From Putridiphycobacter sp965230485 (GTDB taxonomy: Bacteria; Bacteroidota; Bacteroidia; Flavobacteriales_D; Crocinitomicaceae), in contig CBDDLA010000001.1 in NCBI GenBank assembly GCA_965230485.1, forward strand, positions 1,550,001-1,614,000: a stretch of DNA of 64,000 nt, written 5' to 3'. Positions 33,311 to 42,139 of this stretch are shown piece by piece. The translations under genes were made by a program, and so were the position numbers. The notes under the pieces are model-generated. The model was not told the origin of the DNA, did no database searches, and saw nothing but the letters and a program-made list of their open reading frames with translations. Position 1 is the first letter of the stretch. Each line of letters begins with the position of its first letter.

Positions 33311-34294
33311 ATGCAAACAATAAAAGACATTTTAAATAACAATATTTTACTGCTTGATGGTGCCATGGGAACCATGATTCAGAGGTATACTTTAACGGAA
33401 GACGATTTCAGAAAAGAATGGTTTGAAAATCACGATAAACCATTAAAAGGTAATAATGATTTACTCTCCCTTACACGTCCTGATATAATTTTAGCTATTC
33501 ACGAAGAATATTTAAAAGCTGGTGCAGACATCATTGAAACCAATACGTTTAGCGGAACAAGAATTGCTCAAGCCGATTATGGCTTAGAAAAATATGCCTA
33601 TGATATCAATTTACATAGTGCAAAAATTGCAAAAGAAGCAGCGAATAAATATACTAAACTTACCGCTAACAAGCCTAGATTTGTTGCAGGTTCAATAGGG
33701 CCGACAAATAGGACATTGTCCATTTCGCCTGATGTCAATGATCCAGGATATAGAAACATAGAGTTTGATACATTAGTAGATGCATATACAGAACAAGTAA
33801 ATGGACTAATAGATGGAGGTGTTGATGTTCTTTTGGTTGAGACAGTCTTTGACACATTGAATGCTAAAGCCGCATTAATGGCAATTAATAATGCTAAAGA
33901 ATCATTAGGTATTGACGTACCTATAATGGTTTCTGGAACAATTACAGATGCAAGTGGAAGAACATTGTCGGGCCAAACAGCAGAGGCCTTTTTAATATCA
34001 GTCCAACATGCTGATTTATTAAGCATTGGTTTCAATTGTGCTTTAGGAGCAAATGCTATGAAACCCTACCTTAAGACCCTGAAACAAAAATCAAACCTCA
34101 TGGTAAGTGCTCACCCAAATGCAGGTTTACCAAATGAAATGGGGGAATATGATGAAACACCTGAAATGATGGGAGATCAAATTGAGACTTTCATAGAAGA
34201 AGGTTTGGTCAATATTGTAGGAGGATGTTGCGGCACTACTCCAGATCATATTAGAAAAATGAGCGAAATAATAATTAAACATCAAAATAAATAA
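33311..34294 (+). CDS. metH: Methionine synthase, homocysteine-binding half (MetH N-domain)
   Basis: 327 residues matching the first domain of cobalamin-dependent methionine synthase: LLDGAMGTMIQRY, ETNTFSGTRIAQADY, FVAGSIGPTNRTLS and the zinc-binding cysteines in SIGFNCALGA and GGCCGTTPDHI. It activates homocysteine as a thiolate. In this organism MetH is split; the remaining domains are encoded at 34782. Starts 52 bp after the SAM riboswitch P1 stem. Confidence 0.94.
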   Translation: MQTIKDILNNNILLLDGAMGTMIQRYTLTEDDFRKEWFENHDKPLKGNNDLLSLTRPDIILAIHEEYLKAGADIIETNTFSGTRIAQADYGLEKYAYDINLHSAKIAKEAANKYTKLTANKPRFVAGSIGPTNRTLSISPDVNDPGYRNIEFDTLVDAYTEQVNGLIDGGVDVLLVETVFDTLNAKAALMAINNAKESLGIDVPIMVSGTITDASGRTLSGQTAEAFLISVQHADLLSIGFNCALGANAMKPYLKTLKQKSNLMVSAHPNAGLPNEMGEYDETPEMMGDQIETFIEEGLVNIVGGCCGTTPDHIRKMSEIIIKHQNK

Positions 34295-34301
34295 AAACTA
34301 A

Positions 34302-34736
34302 ATGGCAAAGTTATACCAAGAAATTGATCAATCCATTTTAAAGGCAATACCTAACCCTTCAAAAGAGGCTTACGAGATTAAAATAAAAATTCCAGAATTT
34401 ACGTTCCTCGGTGTTAGCGAGCAACCTGATTTTGCAACGGTTTTTTTGACCATGTATCCTGGAGATAAAATTATAGAGTTGAAATCACTTAAACTTTATT
34501 CTTTTCATTTAAGAGATATTGTAGTGTCTTATGAAAGGTTGATTAACATCTTCTACGATCACCTAATGCAAGTCTATGAACCTCAACGATTGAGGATTTC
34601 AATGATTTGTAACCCAAGAGGTGGAATTAGTGCCAAGTTGGCGATTGACTCTGACTGGGCAGCAAGAGGAGGAAAGGAACAATTTAAAGATTGGGTAGGC
34701 AGATCCAATGATGACGATTGGAGCGTATTAATGTAA
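34302..34736 (+). CDS. QueF-fold (T-fold) protein lacking the catalytic cysteine
   Basis: 144 residues with the QueF (preQ0 reductase) scaffold: PEFTFLGVSEQPDFATV at 31-47, the QueF signature ELKSLKLYSF at 59-68 and NPRGGIS at 104-110. In true QueF the first segment is FT(C/S)LCPxTGQPDFA and the second Cys attacks preQ0. Here it is replaced (Leu36/Gly37, with one residue deleted) and no Cys lies nearby; the only Cys is at 103. The Asp43 partner is kept. It therefore probably cannot reduce preQ0 by the known mechanism. T-fold proteins bind purine or pterin rings; its place between the MetH halves (7 bp and 45 bp gaps) under a SAM riboswitch points to one-carbon or methionine metabolism, by inference. 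Confidence 0.8.
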   Translation: MAKLYQEIDQSILKAIPNPSKEAYEIKIKIPEFTFLGVSEQPDFATVFLTMYPGDKIIELKSLKLYSFHLRDIVVSYERLINIFYDHLMQVYEPQRLRISMICNPRGGISAKLAIDSDWAARGGKEQFKDWVGRSNDDDWSVLM

Positions 34737-34781
34737 TTAACCATATTACTTAACCCAAGCATGTAATTTAGTTTTAAAAAA

Positions 34782-37496
34782 ATGAGTCTACATCCTGATT
34801 ATTCCGGCCAATATCACTATAAATGGGAGTCCCTGCCCCATCTGAAACTAAGTGGACTTGAACCACTTGTTGTGACACCAGAATCTAATTTTGTTAACAT
34901 TGGTGAAAGGACGAATGTTGCTGGTTCCAGAAAGTTCCTTCGTTTAATCAAAGAAAACCTGTACGAAGAAGCCTTATCTGTTGCTAGAGAACAAGTAGAA
35001 AATGGTGCGCAAATTATCGACATCAATATGGATGATGGCTTAATTGATGGTAAAAATGCCATGATCAAATTTTTGCAATTGATTGCTGCAGAACCTGATA
35101 TTGCTAGAGTTCCTATTATGATTGACAGTTCTAAATGGGAAATAATTGAAGCTGGTTTGCAGTGCGTTCAAGGCAAATGTGTTGTGAACTCTATCAGCTT
35201 AAAAGAAGGGGAAGCCACCTTTATTGAACAAGCAAAAAAGATCAAAGCATATGGTGCTGCAGTAATCGTTATGGCATTTGACGAGGAAGGTCAGGCTGAT
35301 TCTTATGACAGTAGAATCAGAATGTGCGAACGGTCTTATCGCATCTTAAGAGAAGAAGTCAATTTTCCACCTCAAGATATCATTTTTGACCCAAATATTT
35401 TTCCTGTGGCTACTGGGATGGAAGAGCACCGAAATAATGCCTTAGATTTTTTTAGAGCAACTAGGTGGATCAGAGAAAATTTACCAGGTGCCCATGTCAG
35501 CGGAGGAGTGAGCAATGTTTCTTTCTCCTTTCGGGGGAATAATTTGATTAGAGAAGCCATGCATTCAGCTTTCTTGTATCACGCTATTAAAGAAGGCATG
35601 GACATGGGAATTGTTAATCCAAGTATGCTTGAGGTGTATGATGAAATTCCACAAGATGTACTTCAGCATGTAGAGGATGTGTTATTGAATAGAAGTGATA
35701 ACGCGACTGAAAAATTACTAGATTTTGCTCAAAATGTTGTCCAGTCAGATAAAGAAGATAAAGGTGTTGCCGAATGGCGTCTTTTGTCACTTCAAGAAAG
35801 AATCACACATGCTCTGGTAAAAGGAATAGCTGACTTTACAGATGAAGACATGGAAGAGGCCAGACAATCTGTTGATCAACCTATTCAGGTCATTGAGGGC
35901 TATTTAATGAACGGGATGAATGTAGTTGGTGACTTATTTGGGGCTGGAAAAATGTTTTTGCCTCAGGTGGTTAAATCGGCTCGTGTCATGAAGAAATCAG
36001 TGGCTTACTTACTGCCTTTTATCGAAGCCACAAAAGCGGAAGGACAAACTAATGGAAAGATCCTACTGGCTACTGTAAAAGGTGACGTGCACGATATTGG
36101 AAAAAACATTGTTGGTGTTGTTTTAGCTTGTAATAATTATGAAATTATTGACCTCGGTGTGATGGTACCTACTGAAAAAATTATCAGTGAAGCCAAACGC
36201 CATAATGTCGACATCATAGGGTTAAGTGGATTGATTACCCCATCACTTGATGAGATGGTTCATGTGGCTGAAGAGATGCAAAAAGAGGCCATGAACATTC
36301 CACTTTTAATTGGAGGTGCAACCACTTCCAAAGTTCACACGGCGGTTAAAATTCAGCAGAAATATAAAGATGGTGATACTATTCATGTATTGGATGCCAG
36401 TCGCTCCGTCACTGTAGCCAGCGAATTGCTTGGACCTGATAAACCAAGTTTTACTGAAAGCATCAAATCAGAATACCATTCTATTCGAGATAATTATGCT
36501 AAAAAGAAAGGCTTTAAAAGCTACTTAAGTATCCAAGAGGCAAGAGCCAATAAACAATTAATCGATTGGGACTCAAATGGTATTTATGAACCAAATTTTA
36601 TTGGTGTTAAGCACTTTAAAAATTTTAATCTTGAAGCGTTGATACCCTATATTGACTGGACACCTTTCTTCTACACCTGGGAAATGCGTAAAAAGTATCC
36701 AGATATACTCACTGACCCAGACAAAGGAAAAGAAGCCTCTAAACTATTTGAGGATGCACAAAAAATGTTAGATACGATCACTCAAGAAAACTGGTTAACC
36801 GCTAATGCCAGTGTTGGTATCTGGCCAGCCAATACGGTGGATGATGACACAATCGAAATTTACAGTGATAACGATAAGTCAACCATTATTCATAAACAGT
36901 TTGCGCTAAGACAACAATTAAAAAAATCTGAGTCGGCTTCAAACCATTCATTAGCTGATTTTATCGCACCAAAAGATACTGGTATTACTGACTATATTGG
37001 TGGTTTTGTTGTTACAGCAGGTGAAGGGATTGACATAAAAATTAAAGAATTTGAAGCAGATCATGATGACTATAACTCTATTTTGCTTAAAGCTTTGGCA
37101 GATAGATTAGCCGAAGCATTTGCTGAAAAATTGCACGAAATAGTTCGACAGGAGCTTTGGGGGTACGAAAAAAGCAGCTTAACCAAAGACGATCTTATAA
37201 AGGAAAAGTACATAGGTATTCGTCCTGCTCCTGGTTATCCAGCAAATCCTGATCACACAGAAAAAATTGGATTGTTTGGTTTACTAAATGCCACCGAGCA
37301 TACAGGGATAAGCTTAACAGAAACTTTAGCCATGTTACCCACAGCATCTGTGAGTGGGTGGTATTTTTCTCATCCTGAAACGCATTATTTCGGTGTAGGA
37401 AAAATTAAGGAAGATCAAATTCAGGATATCGCAGACAAAAAGGAAATGTCCTTTGATGTGTATAAAAAATGGCTGTCTTCCAATTTAGCTGATTAA
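34782..37496 (+). CDS. metH: Methionine synthase, folate/B12/reactivation domains
   Basis: 904 residues covering the rest of MetH. The methyltetrahydrofolate-binding TIM barrel is at about 20-300 (NIGERTNVAGSRKF, FDPNIFPVATG). The B12-binding cap and Rossmann domains are at about 320-560 (DVHDIGKNIVGVVL with the axial His near 437, GLSGLI, GGATTS). The SAM-dependent reactivation domain is at about 620-904 (IRPAPGYPANPDHTEK). It transfers the methyl group from methyl-THF via cobalamin to homocysteine. It works with the product of 33311 and is controlled by the same riboswitch. Confidence 0.95.
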   Translation: MSLHPDYSGQYHYKWESLPHLKLSGLEPLVVTPESNFVNIGERTNVAGSRKFLRLIKENLYEEALSVAREQVENGAQIIDINMDDGLIDGKNAMIKFLQLIAAEPDIARVPIMIDSSKWEIIEAGLQCVQGKCVVNSISLKEGEATFIEQAKKIKAYGAAVIVMAFDEEGQADSYDSRIRMCERSYRILREEVNFPPQDIIFDPNIFPVATGMEEHRNNALDFFRATRWIRENLPGAHVSGGVSNVSFSFRGNNLIREAMHSAFLYHAIKEGMDMGIVNPSMLEVYDEIPQDVLQHVEDVLLNRSDNATEKLLDFAQNVVQSDKEDKGVAEWRLLSLQERITHALVKGIADFTDEDMEEARQSVDQPIQVIEGYLMNGMNVVGDLFGAGKMFLPQVVKSARVMKKSVAYLLPFIEATKAEGQTNGKILLATVKGDVHDIGKNIVGVVLACNNYEIIDLGVMVPTEKIISEAKRHNVDIIGLSGLITPSLDEMVHVAEEMQKEAMNIPLLIGGATTSKVHTAVKIQQKYKDGDTIHVLDASRSVTVASELLGPDKPSFTESIKSEYHSIRDNYAKKKGFKSYLSIQEARANKQLIDWDSNGIYEPNFIGVKHFKNFNLEALIPYIDWTPFFYTWEMRKKYPDILTDPDKGKEASKLFEDAQKMLDTITQENWLTANASVGIWPANTVDDDTIEIYSDNDKSTIIHKQFALRQQLKKSESASNHSLADFIAPKDTGITDYIGGFVVTAGEGIDIKIKEFEADHDDYNSILLKALADRLAEAFAEKLHEIVRQELWGYEKSSLTKDDLIKEKYIGIRPAPGYPANPDHTEKIGLFGLLNATEHTGISLTETLAMLPTASVSGWYFSHPETHYFGVGKIKEDQIQDIADKKEMSFDVYKKWLSSNLAD

Positions 37497-37518
37497 TTAT
37501 TGTAACTTTAACCTTAGG

Positions 37519-38544
37519 ATGGCACAGAGAATTGCAGCGTATTTTATCATTACTATTAGTATTATTGCACTGTTAATTATTGGTAAATCGCTTTTAATTC
37601 CTTTTATTTTAGGACTCTTGATATGGTTTCTAATTGTCGAGTTTAGAAACCTACTTCTTAAAATTCCATTCATTGGCAAAAAGTTTCCTAAATGGATCTG
37701 GACAATTTCAGCTTCTCTTATGCTATTTGCATTGTTCGGTGTAGCGATTAATGTTTTGGTTGATAATATTGCCATGCTAGGTGAGCAAATTCCGACCTAC
37801 GAAGCCAATTTAAAAATTGTTAATGACGACTTGAACGAAAGTTTTGGTATCAACGTTTATGAAAGTATTAACAACTACGCGGGAGACTTCGAACTCTCCA
37901 AAGTCCTTTCTCCTATCCTCAATTCATTAACCGATTTATTTGGTAATGCCTTTATGGTGGTATTGTACATTTTGTTTTTATTCCTTGAAGAAACTGTGTT
38001 TAGGCAAAAGTTGAAACATGTATTTACAAATGAAAACCACTATAACAATGCCAGTGTTATTATTGAGAAAATTAATAGGTCTACAAGTAGCTACATTACC
38101 TTAAAAACACTTATTAGCTTAATGACTGGTTTGGCCAGCTATTTTGCTTTACTATTTATAGGTGTTGATACTCCTGTTTTTTGGGCATTTCTTATATTTT
38201 TAATGAATTATATTCCTACAATTGGTTCGCTAATCGGCACGTTATTCCCTGCCATAATAGCATTGCTGCAATTTGGTGATGTTTTACATTTTGCTCTTGT
38301 ATTGTGCATTGTAGGCGTTATCCAAATTGTAATAGGCAATTTTGTAGAGCCTAAAATGATGGGAAACACGTTAAATGTGAGTCCACTTGTGGTGATCCTC
38401 GCACTAAGTTTCTGGGGAGCCGTTTGGGGTATTACAGGTATGGTACTATCTGTTATTATCACAGTTATTCTGATTATTTTATGCGCTCAGTTTAAATCCA
38501 CTAGACCTATCGCTGTTCTGCTATCTGAAAAAGGATCTGTGTAA
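37519..38544 (+). CDS. AI-2E/PerM family membrane transporter
   Basis: 341 residues with about seven to eight transmembrane helices: two at the N-terminus (residues 8-45), a hydrophilic domain (about 75-125), then a helix cluster to residue 330. The family motif region NYIPTIGSLIGTLFPAIIALL (about 233-253) and EPKMMGNTLNVSPLVVILALSFWGAVWGITGMVL (about 277-311) are clear. Substrate is not predictable from sequence; members export signals or Na+/H+. It is 22 bp after metH but probably not functionally linked. Confidence 0.85.
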   Translation: MAQRIAAYFIITISIIALLIIGKSLLIPFILGLLIWFLIVEFRNLLLKIPFIGKKFPKWIWTISASLMLFALFGVAINVLVDNIAMLGEQIPTYEANLKIVNDDLNESFGINVYESINNYAGDFELSKVLSPILNSLTDLFGNAFMVVLYILFLFLEETVFRQKLKHVFTNENHYNNASVIIEKINRSTSSYITLKTLISLMTGLASYFALLFIGVDTPVFWAFLIFLMNYIPTIGSLIGTLFPAIIALLQFGDVLHFALVLCIVGVIQIVIGNFVEPKMMGNTLNVSPLVVILALSFWGAVWGITGMVLSVIITVILIILCAQFKSTRPIAVLLSEKGSV

Positions 38545-38567
38545 AAATATACCGAATGGTATATTTT
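38544..38567. promoter_or_regulatory. TetR operator upstream of the tetR gene
   Basis: AAAATATACC (38544-38553) and GGTATATTTT (38558-38567) are perfect inverted arms around GAAT, 13 bp before the regulator's ATG. A diverged copy lies before the hydrolase gene, which supports this as the regulator's binding site. Confidence 0.75.
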
Positions 38568-38580
38568 AGTATATTTACGC

Positions 38581-39177
38581 ATGCCAAAAAAAGCAGAGCA
38601 AACCACAGCATATATTCTTGAAAAAGTAGCACCTGTTTTTAACAGAAAAGGTTACTCTGCTACATCCCTCCAGGATATTACCAGTGCAACCGGTCTTACC
38701 AAGGGGGCTATTTATGGCAATTTTGAAAATAAGAATGAGCTTGCCATCAAGGCCTTTGTTTATAATATCAATCTTATAACTAATGAAGAAGCCCGATTCA
38801 TTAATGCCGAAAAAACAGCTATCAACAAACTCTACGCTATTTCTACATTCTACAAAAATTACTATGAATTTACACGCGAGTTTGGAGGGTGCCCAATCTT
38901 GAATATTGGCATTGATGCCAATCACCAGAATCCAGTTTTGGTCAAAAAGGTGCAAAAAGCCATTCTCAATATCCAAGGGTTTATTATTAACATAATAGAA
39001 ACTGGTATCGCTAATGGTGAAATAAAGCCAGAAGTTGATGCTTTGTTTTATGCTCGTCAGATTTTTTCAACTATTGAGGGTGCCATTTTTATGACTATGA
39101 CTACTGAAAACGAAATTTACCTAAAGGACGCTACTGCATACCTTGATAGAATGATTGAACACGAACTTAAACTATAA
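38581..39177 (+). CDS. TetR/AcrR-family repressor
   Basis: 198 residues. The N-terminal HTH is YSATSLQDITSATGLTKGAIYGNFENKNELAIKAF (about 22-56), a typical TetR DNA-binding head. The C-terminal helical domain senses an unknown ligand. An operator palindrome overlaps its own promoter region and another precedes the next gene, so it probably represses itself and the alpha/beta hydrolase at 39216. Confidence 0.9.
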   Translation: MPKKAEQTTAYILEKVAPVFNRKGYSATSLQDITSATGLTKGAIYGNFENKNELAIKAFVYNINLITNEEARFINAEKTAINKLYAISTFYKNYYEFTREFGGCPILNIGIDANHQNPVLVKKVQKAILNIQGFIINIIETGIANGEIKPEVDALFYARQIFSTIEGAIFMTMTTENEIYLKDATAYLDRMIEHELKL

Positions 39178-39193
39178 TTTTTTTTTACTAAAA

Positions 39194-39215
39194 AAATATA
39201 CCAATCAGTATAATT
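39194..39215. promoter_or_regulatory. Second TetR operator, upstream of hydrolase gene
   Basis: AAATATACC (39194-39202), AATC, then AGTATAATT (39207-39215): a half-site identical to the first operator with a diverged second arm, ending at the hydrolase ATG. Binding here would block transcription or translation of that gene. Confidence 0.6.
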
Positions 39216-40049
39216 ATGATTAGACTAATTAAAACCTACTTCCAAATCCTTTCCATGTTAAGTCCTCGCTTGGCAGCTAAACAAGCCTTTGAAGTATTTT
39301 GTAAAGTACGTAAAAAAGACATTCGAGAAAGGGAACGGTCATTCTACGATAAAGCCAAAAGAGAAGATATCCCATATGAGCCAGAACCCATACATACTTA
39401 TTCATTTGGTAATCCAAAAAATGAGACCGTGCTATTAGTTCATGGGTGGGATTCTAATGCAGGCTCATTATCAAAGTTTGTCGAACCTTTATTAGAAAAG
39501 AACAAGCATGTCCTTGGTCTTAATCTTCCAAGTCATGCGCAATACGAAAATGATAAAACCACATTAGTAGGATGTAAGGATGCCATGAAAACGCTACTTA
39601 ATTCTTTTGAAGACTCGGAAATTACCGCTATCATTTCACATTCATTTGGATCTGCCGTTACAGGGTATGCATTATCAGAATTACCAAACAAAACAATCAA
39701 TAAACTCTTCTTTTTGACTAGTCCAAATAAAATAGAGAACATTTTTACGGAATTCAAAGACATGATTAGTCTGGGAAACAAAGCTTATCGCATCCTCATA
39801 GAAAGAGCTAATAAATTGCTAGGAGAGAACCTGGAACAAATGTATATCCACGACAAACTCAATTTAGCTACCTTTAATCATTTACACTTGTTTCACGATA
39901 AAAATGACAAAATCATTTCAATAAAAAACTCCAAATTAATTCATGAAAAAGTACCGAACAGTGATTTAACCACATATGAAAACATTGGACATTATAGAAT
40001 GTTGTGGAACGATACCGTCATAGAGCATGTCTTGGACAAAATAAATTAA
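39216..40049 (+). CDS. Alpha/beta hydrolase
   Basis: 277 residues with oxyanion motif LLVHGWDSNAGS (about 71-82), nucleophile elbow SHSFGSAV (Ser near 143, GxSxG-like as H-S-F-G), a possible acid in HDKNDKIIS and a final His in NIGHYRM (about 263). No signal peptide, so cytoplasmic. It is controlled by the TetR regulator. The hydrolysed substrate is unknown; esters or thioesters are typical. Convergent with waaA, overlapping by 4 bp. Confidence 0.85.
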   Translation: MIRLIKTYFQILSMLSPRLAAKQAFEVFCKVRKKDIRERERSFYDKAKREDIPYEPEPIHTYSFGNPKNETVLLVHGWDSNAGSLSKFVEPLLEKNKHVLGLNLPSHAQYENDKTTLVGCKDAMKTLLNSFEDSEITAIISHSFGSAVTGYALSELPNKTINKLFFLTSPNKIENIFTEFKDMISLGNKAYRILIERANKLLGENLEQMYIHDKLNLATFNHLHLFHDKNDKIISIKNSKLIHEKVPNSDLTTYENIGHYRMLWNDTVIEHVLDKIN

Positions 40050-41242
40050 CAATGGTTCAAAACAATTGCCGTTGCGCCAGTTTGACGATTCATAAATGTT
40101 AAGACGGATCGAGTCATATTATTAGACGTTAACTTGTGATATGTCTTTTTAAGTGAAGCCATATTTGAGATTTCAAAGCCAATATGGTTCTTCATAAATA
40201 AAGTTGCTTCTGGAAATTTATCATGTTTGGGGCCAAACATAACAGGTACACCAAAACTAGCAGGCTCAAGAATGTTGTGTAAGCCCGTTTTAAAACCTCC
40301 TCCAACATAGGCAACACTTGCATACTGATACAAATGCATTAGCATACCAATATTATCAATTATTAAAACATCAGCTTCAGTATTCCCTTTAAAATTCGAA
40401 TACCGAATTGAAGTCTTCTGAAGTTGATTTTCAATTTGCTTAATTCTATGTTCTTTTACTTCATGTGGTGCGATAATTACTTTATCATTAAACGTTTTGC
40501 CATTGATCAAGGGCATTAATATTTGATCGTCCTCTATCCAAGAAGAGCCAATCACCCAAACTTTCTCCCCGTTACAAAATCGCTCAACTAAATCAATGTT
40601 TTTAGCCTGCCGACTATTTTCCATTACACGATCATATCTGGTATCTCCTGTTAGCACAGAGGCGATTTTAAGCTGACCTAATAATTGTTGAGACGAATCA
40701 TCCTGAACAAAAATGATTTTAAAGTCTCTAAGCATATTCCTAAAAAAACCTCCATACCATTTAAAAAAAGATTGTCCCTTTCTAAAAATACCTGATATTA
40801 AATAAACAGGAATCTCATTATATCTTAAGGTCGATATCAAATTCGCCCAAAACTCATATTTGATAATAAATACCTTTGTTGGCCTTAAATAATGAATTAG
40901 TTTTTTTGCATTGCACTTTGTATCTAATGGTAAATAAAATATCAAATCAGCCAATTCGTAATTTTTTCGAATCTCAAAGCCAGATGGTGAAAAAAACGAC
41001 ACAACTAATTGGCAATCTTCTTTACGTTTAAGCGCTTCCATAATAGGTCTGCCTTGTTCAAATTCACCTAAACTTGCACAATGGAACCAATATAATGGAA
41101 CATCTTTTCTGTCGAATTGATCTAAATTTAACTCCCAGTTTTGGCGACCCTTAACCCATTTTTTTGCCTTGCCATTAAACAAGGTAGCAAGACGAATCAG
41201 TGTACCATATAATAAAATACCGATAGTATAAAAAAAACCCAT
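40046..41242 (-). CDS. waaA: 3-deoxy-D-manno-octulosonic acid transferase
   Basis: 398 residues, GT30 family. An N-terminal membrane anchor (3-20) precedes a GT-B fold: WFHCASLGEFEQGRP (about 53-67), RPTKVFIIKYEFWANL, VIGSSWIEDD and the C-terminal GGGFKTGLHNILEPASFGVPVMFGPKHDKFPEA. It adds Kdo to lipid A at the inner membrane. Its start shares one base with the stop of the upstream outer-membrane protein gene, so the two are coupled. Confidence 0.93.
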   Translation of the reverse strand: MGFFYTIGILLYGTLIRLATLFNGKAKKWVKGRQNWELNLDQFDRKDVPLYWFHCASLGEFEQGRPIMEALKRKEDCQLVVSFFSPSGFEIRKNYELADLIFYLPLDTKCNAKKLIHYLRPTKVFIIKYEFWANLISTLRYNEIPVYLISGIFRKGQSFFKWYGGFFRNMLRDFKIIFVQDDSSQQLLGQLKIASVLTGDTRYDRVMENSRQAKNIDLVERFCNGEKVWVIGSSWIEDDQILMPLINGKTFNDKVIIAPHEVKEHRIKQIENQLQKTSIRYSNFKGNTEADVLIIDNIGMLMHLYQYASVAYVGGGFKTGLHNILEPASFGVPVMFGPKHDKFPEATLFMKNHIGFEISNMASLKKTYHKLTSNNMTRSVLTFMNRQTGATAIVLNHC

Positions 41243-42018
41243 TAATCGAAATAATACTCTTGTAATTGTCTCTTATAAATCGGAATCATCCAACCAAATT
41301 TAAACCCATAGAACAAGTCTAAACGTAATTCGTTTTCGGGTCCCTCAGAATCAAAATTATATGTCCTTACGTTCCTAGTAAAACCTTGCATAAATTCTAC
41401 ACCAGCATAAAAGTTAAGATATTGTCTACTCCCTTGCTGTAAATATCCAATAAATTGTTTTGATACCAGCCCCATAGTTAATTTGTCGTATCCTTTAATA
41501 AGTGGGTCTTTAAACTGTGGGATTTCATCATAGGTATGTTCAATTCTGATTTTATGAAATTGATAACCCAATCCACCATTAATCCATAATCCTGCATTTG
41601 GTCCTTTGCCAACTTTCGTAAATACATAACCTAACTGTGCTGTGAAGTTCCCCCCCCTTAACAAATAGAGAATATCGCCAGGTTGGCCTGCCATATTAGT
41701 GATGTTACCATCCTCATTCTTCAAATTATCAAAAATTTCTGGCTGACGGAAGGTATTTCCGAACATAAATTGAGACTCTACTCCAAAAGTCAGGTTTGTC
41801 TTCAGCTTGAAATTAACTTCAGCTCCTAAGGAATTAGAAAACCCCCATCTATCGGCAAAATCTCCACCAGACCATGACCCTTTATAAGTTAAACCATAAA
41901 TTGGTGTAAACACTGATTCTGATTTTAGGTCGCGTTGAGCGAAATTTGGCAAATCGAAGCTGAAAAGTAATATAAATAAAATAAGGTTTTTCAAAACAAT
42001 TTCTTTTTTTCTTATCAT
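41242..42018 (-). CDS. Outer-membrane beta-barrel protein
   Basis: 258 residues with an N-terminal signal (about 8-27, ending NFAQ) and alternating strands with aromatic girdles, ending DLFYGFKFGWMIPIYKRQLQEYYFD. Repeated glycine-rich turns (GGLGYQFHKIRI, YAGVEFMQGF) fit an 8-12-stranded barrel. No specific family motif was recognised. It is co-transcribed with waaA, so a role in the outer membrane or LPS is plausible. An additional hydrophilic MIRKKEIVLK precedes the signal. Confidence 0.7.
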   Translation of the reverse strand: MIRKKEIVLKNLILFILLFSFDLPNFAQRDLKSESVFTPIYGLTYKGSWSGGDFADRWGFSNSLGAEVNFKLKTNLTFGVESQFMFGNTFRQPEIFDNLKNEDGNITNMAGQPGDILYLLRGGNFTAQLGYVFTKVGKGPNAGLWINGGLGYQFHKIRIEHTYDEIPQFKDPLIKGYDKLTMGLVSKQFIGYLQQGSRQYLNFYAGVEFMQGFTRNVRTYNFDSEGPENELRLDLFYGFKFGWMIPIYKRQLQEYYFD

Positions 42019-42139
42019 TTTATAATGTCATTTTACACCTCATTTTAAGCTGAAATGCATTCTAATAATGGAATAAAATTACAGTATAATTAGTTATATT
42101 CGCAAACTTAATAGTAATTAACACTAATTATTGATTCAA

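Noticed and set aside
33311..37496. metH split as a frameshift or assembly error
   Set aside because: A complete QueF-fold gene lies between the halves and each half has its own start and stop; split MetH is known in Bacteroidota.
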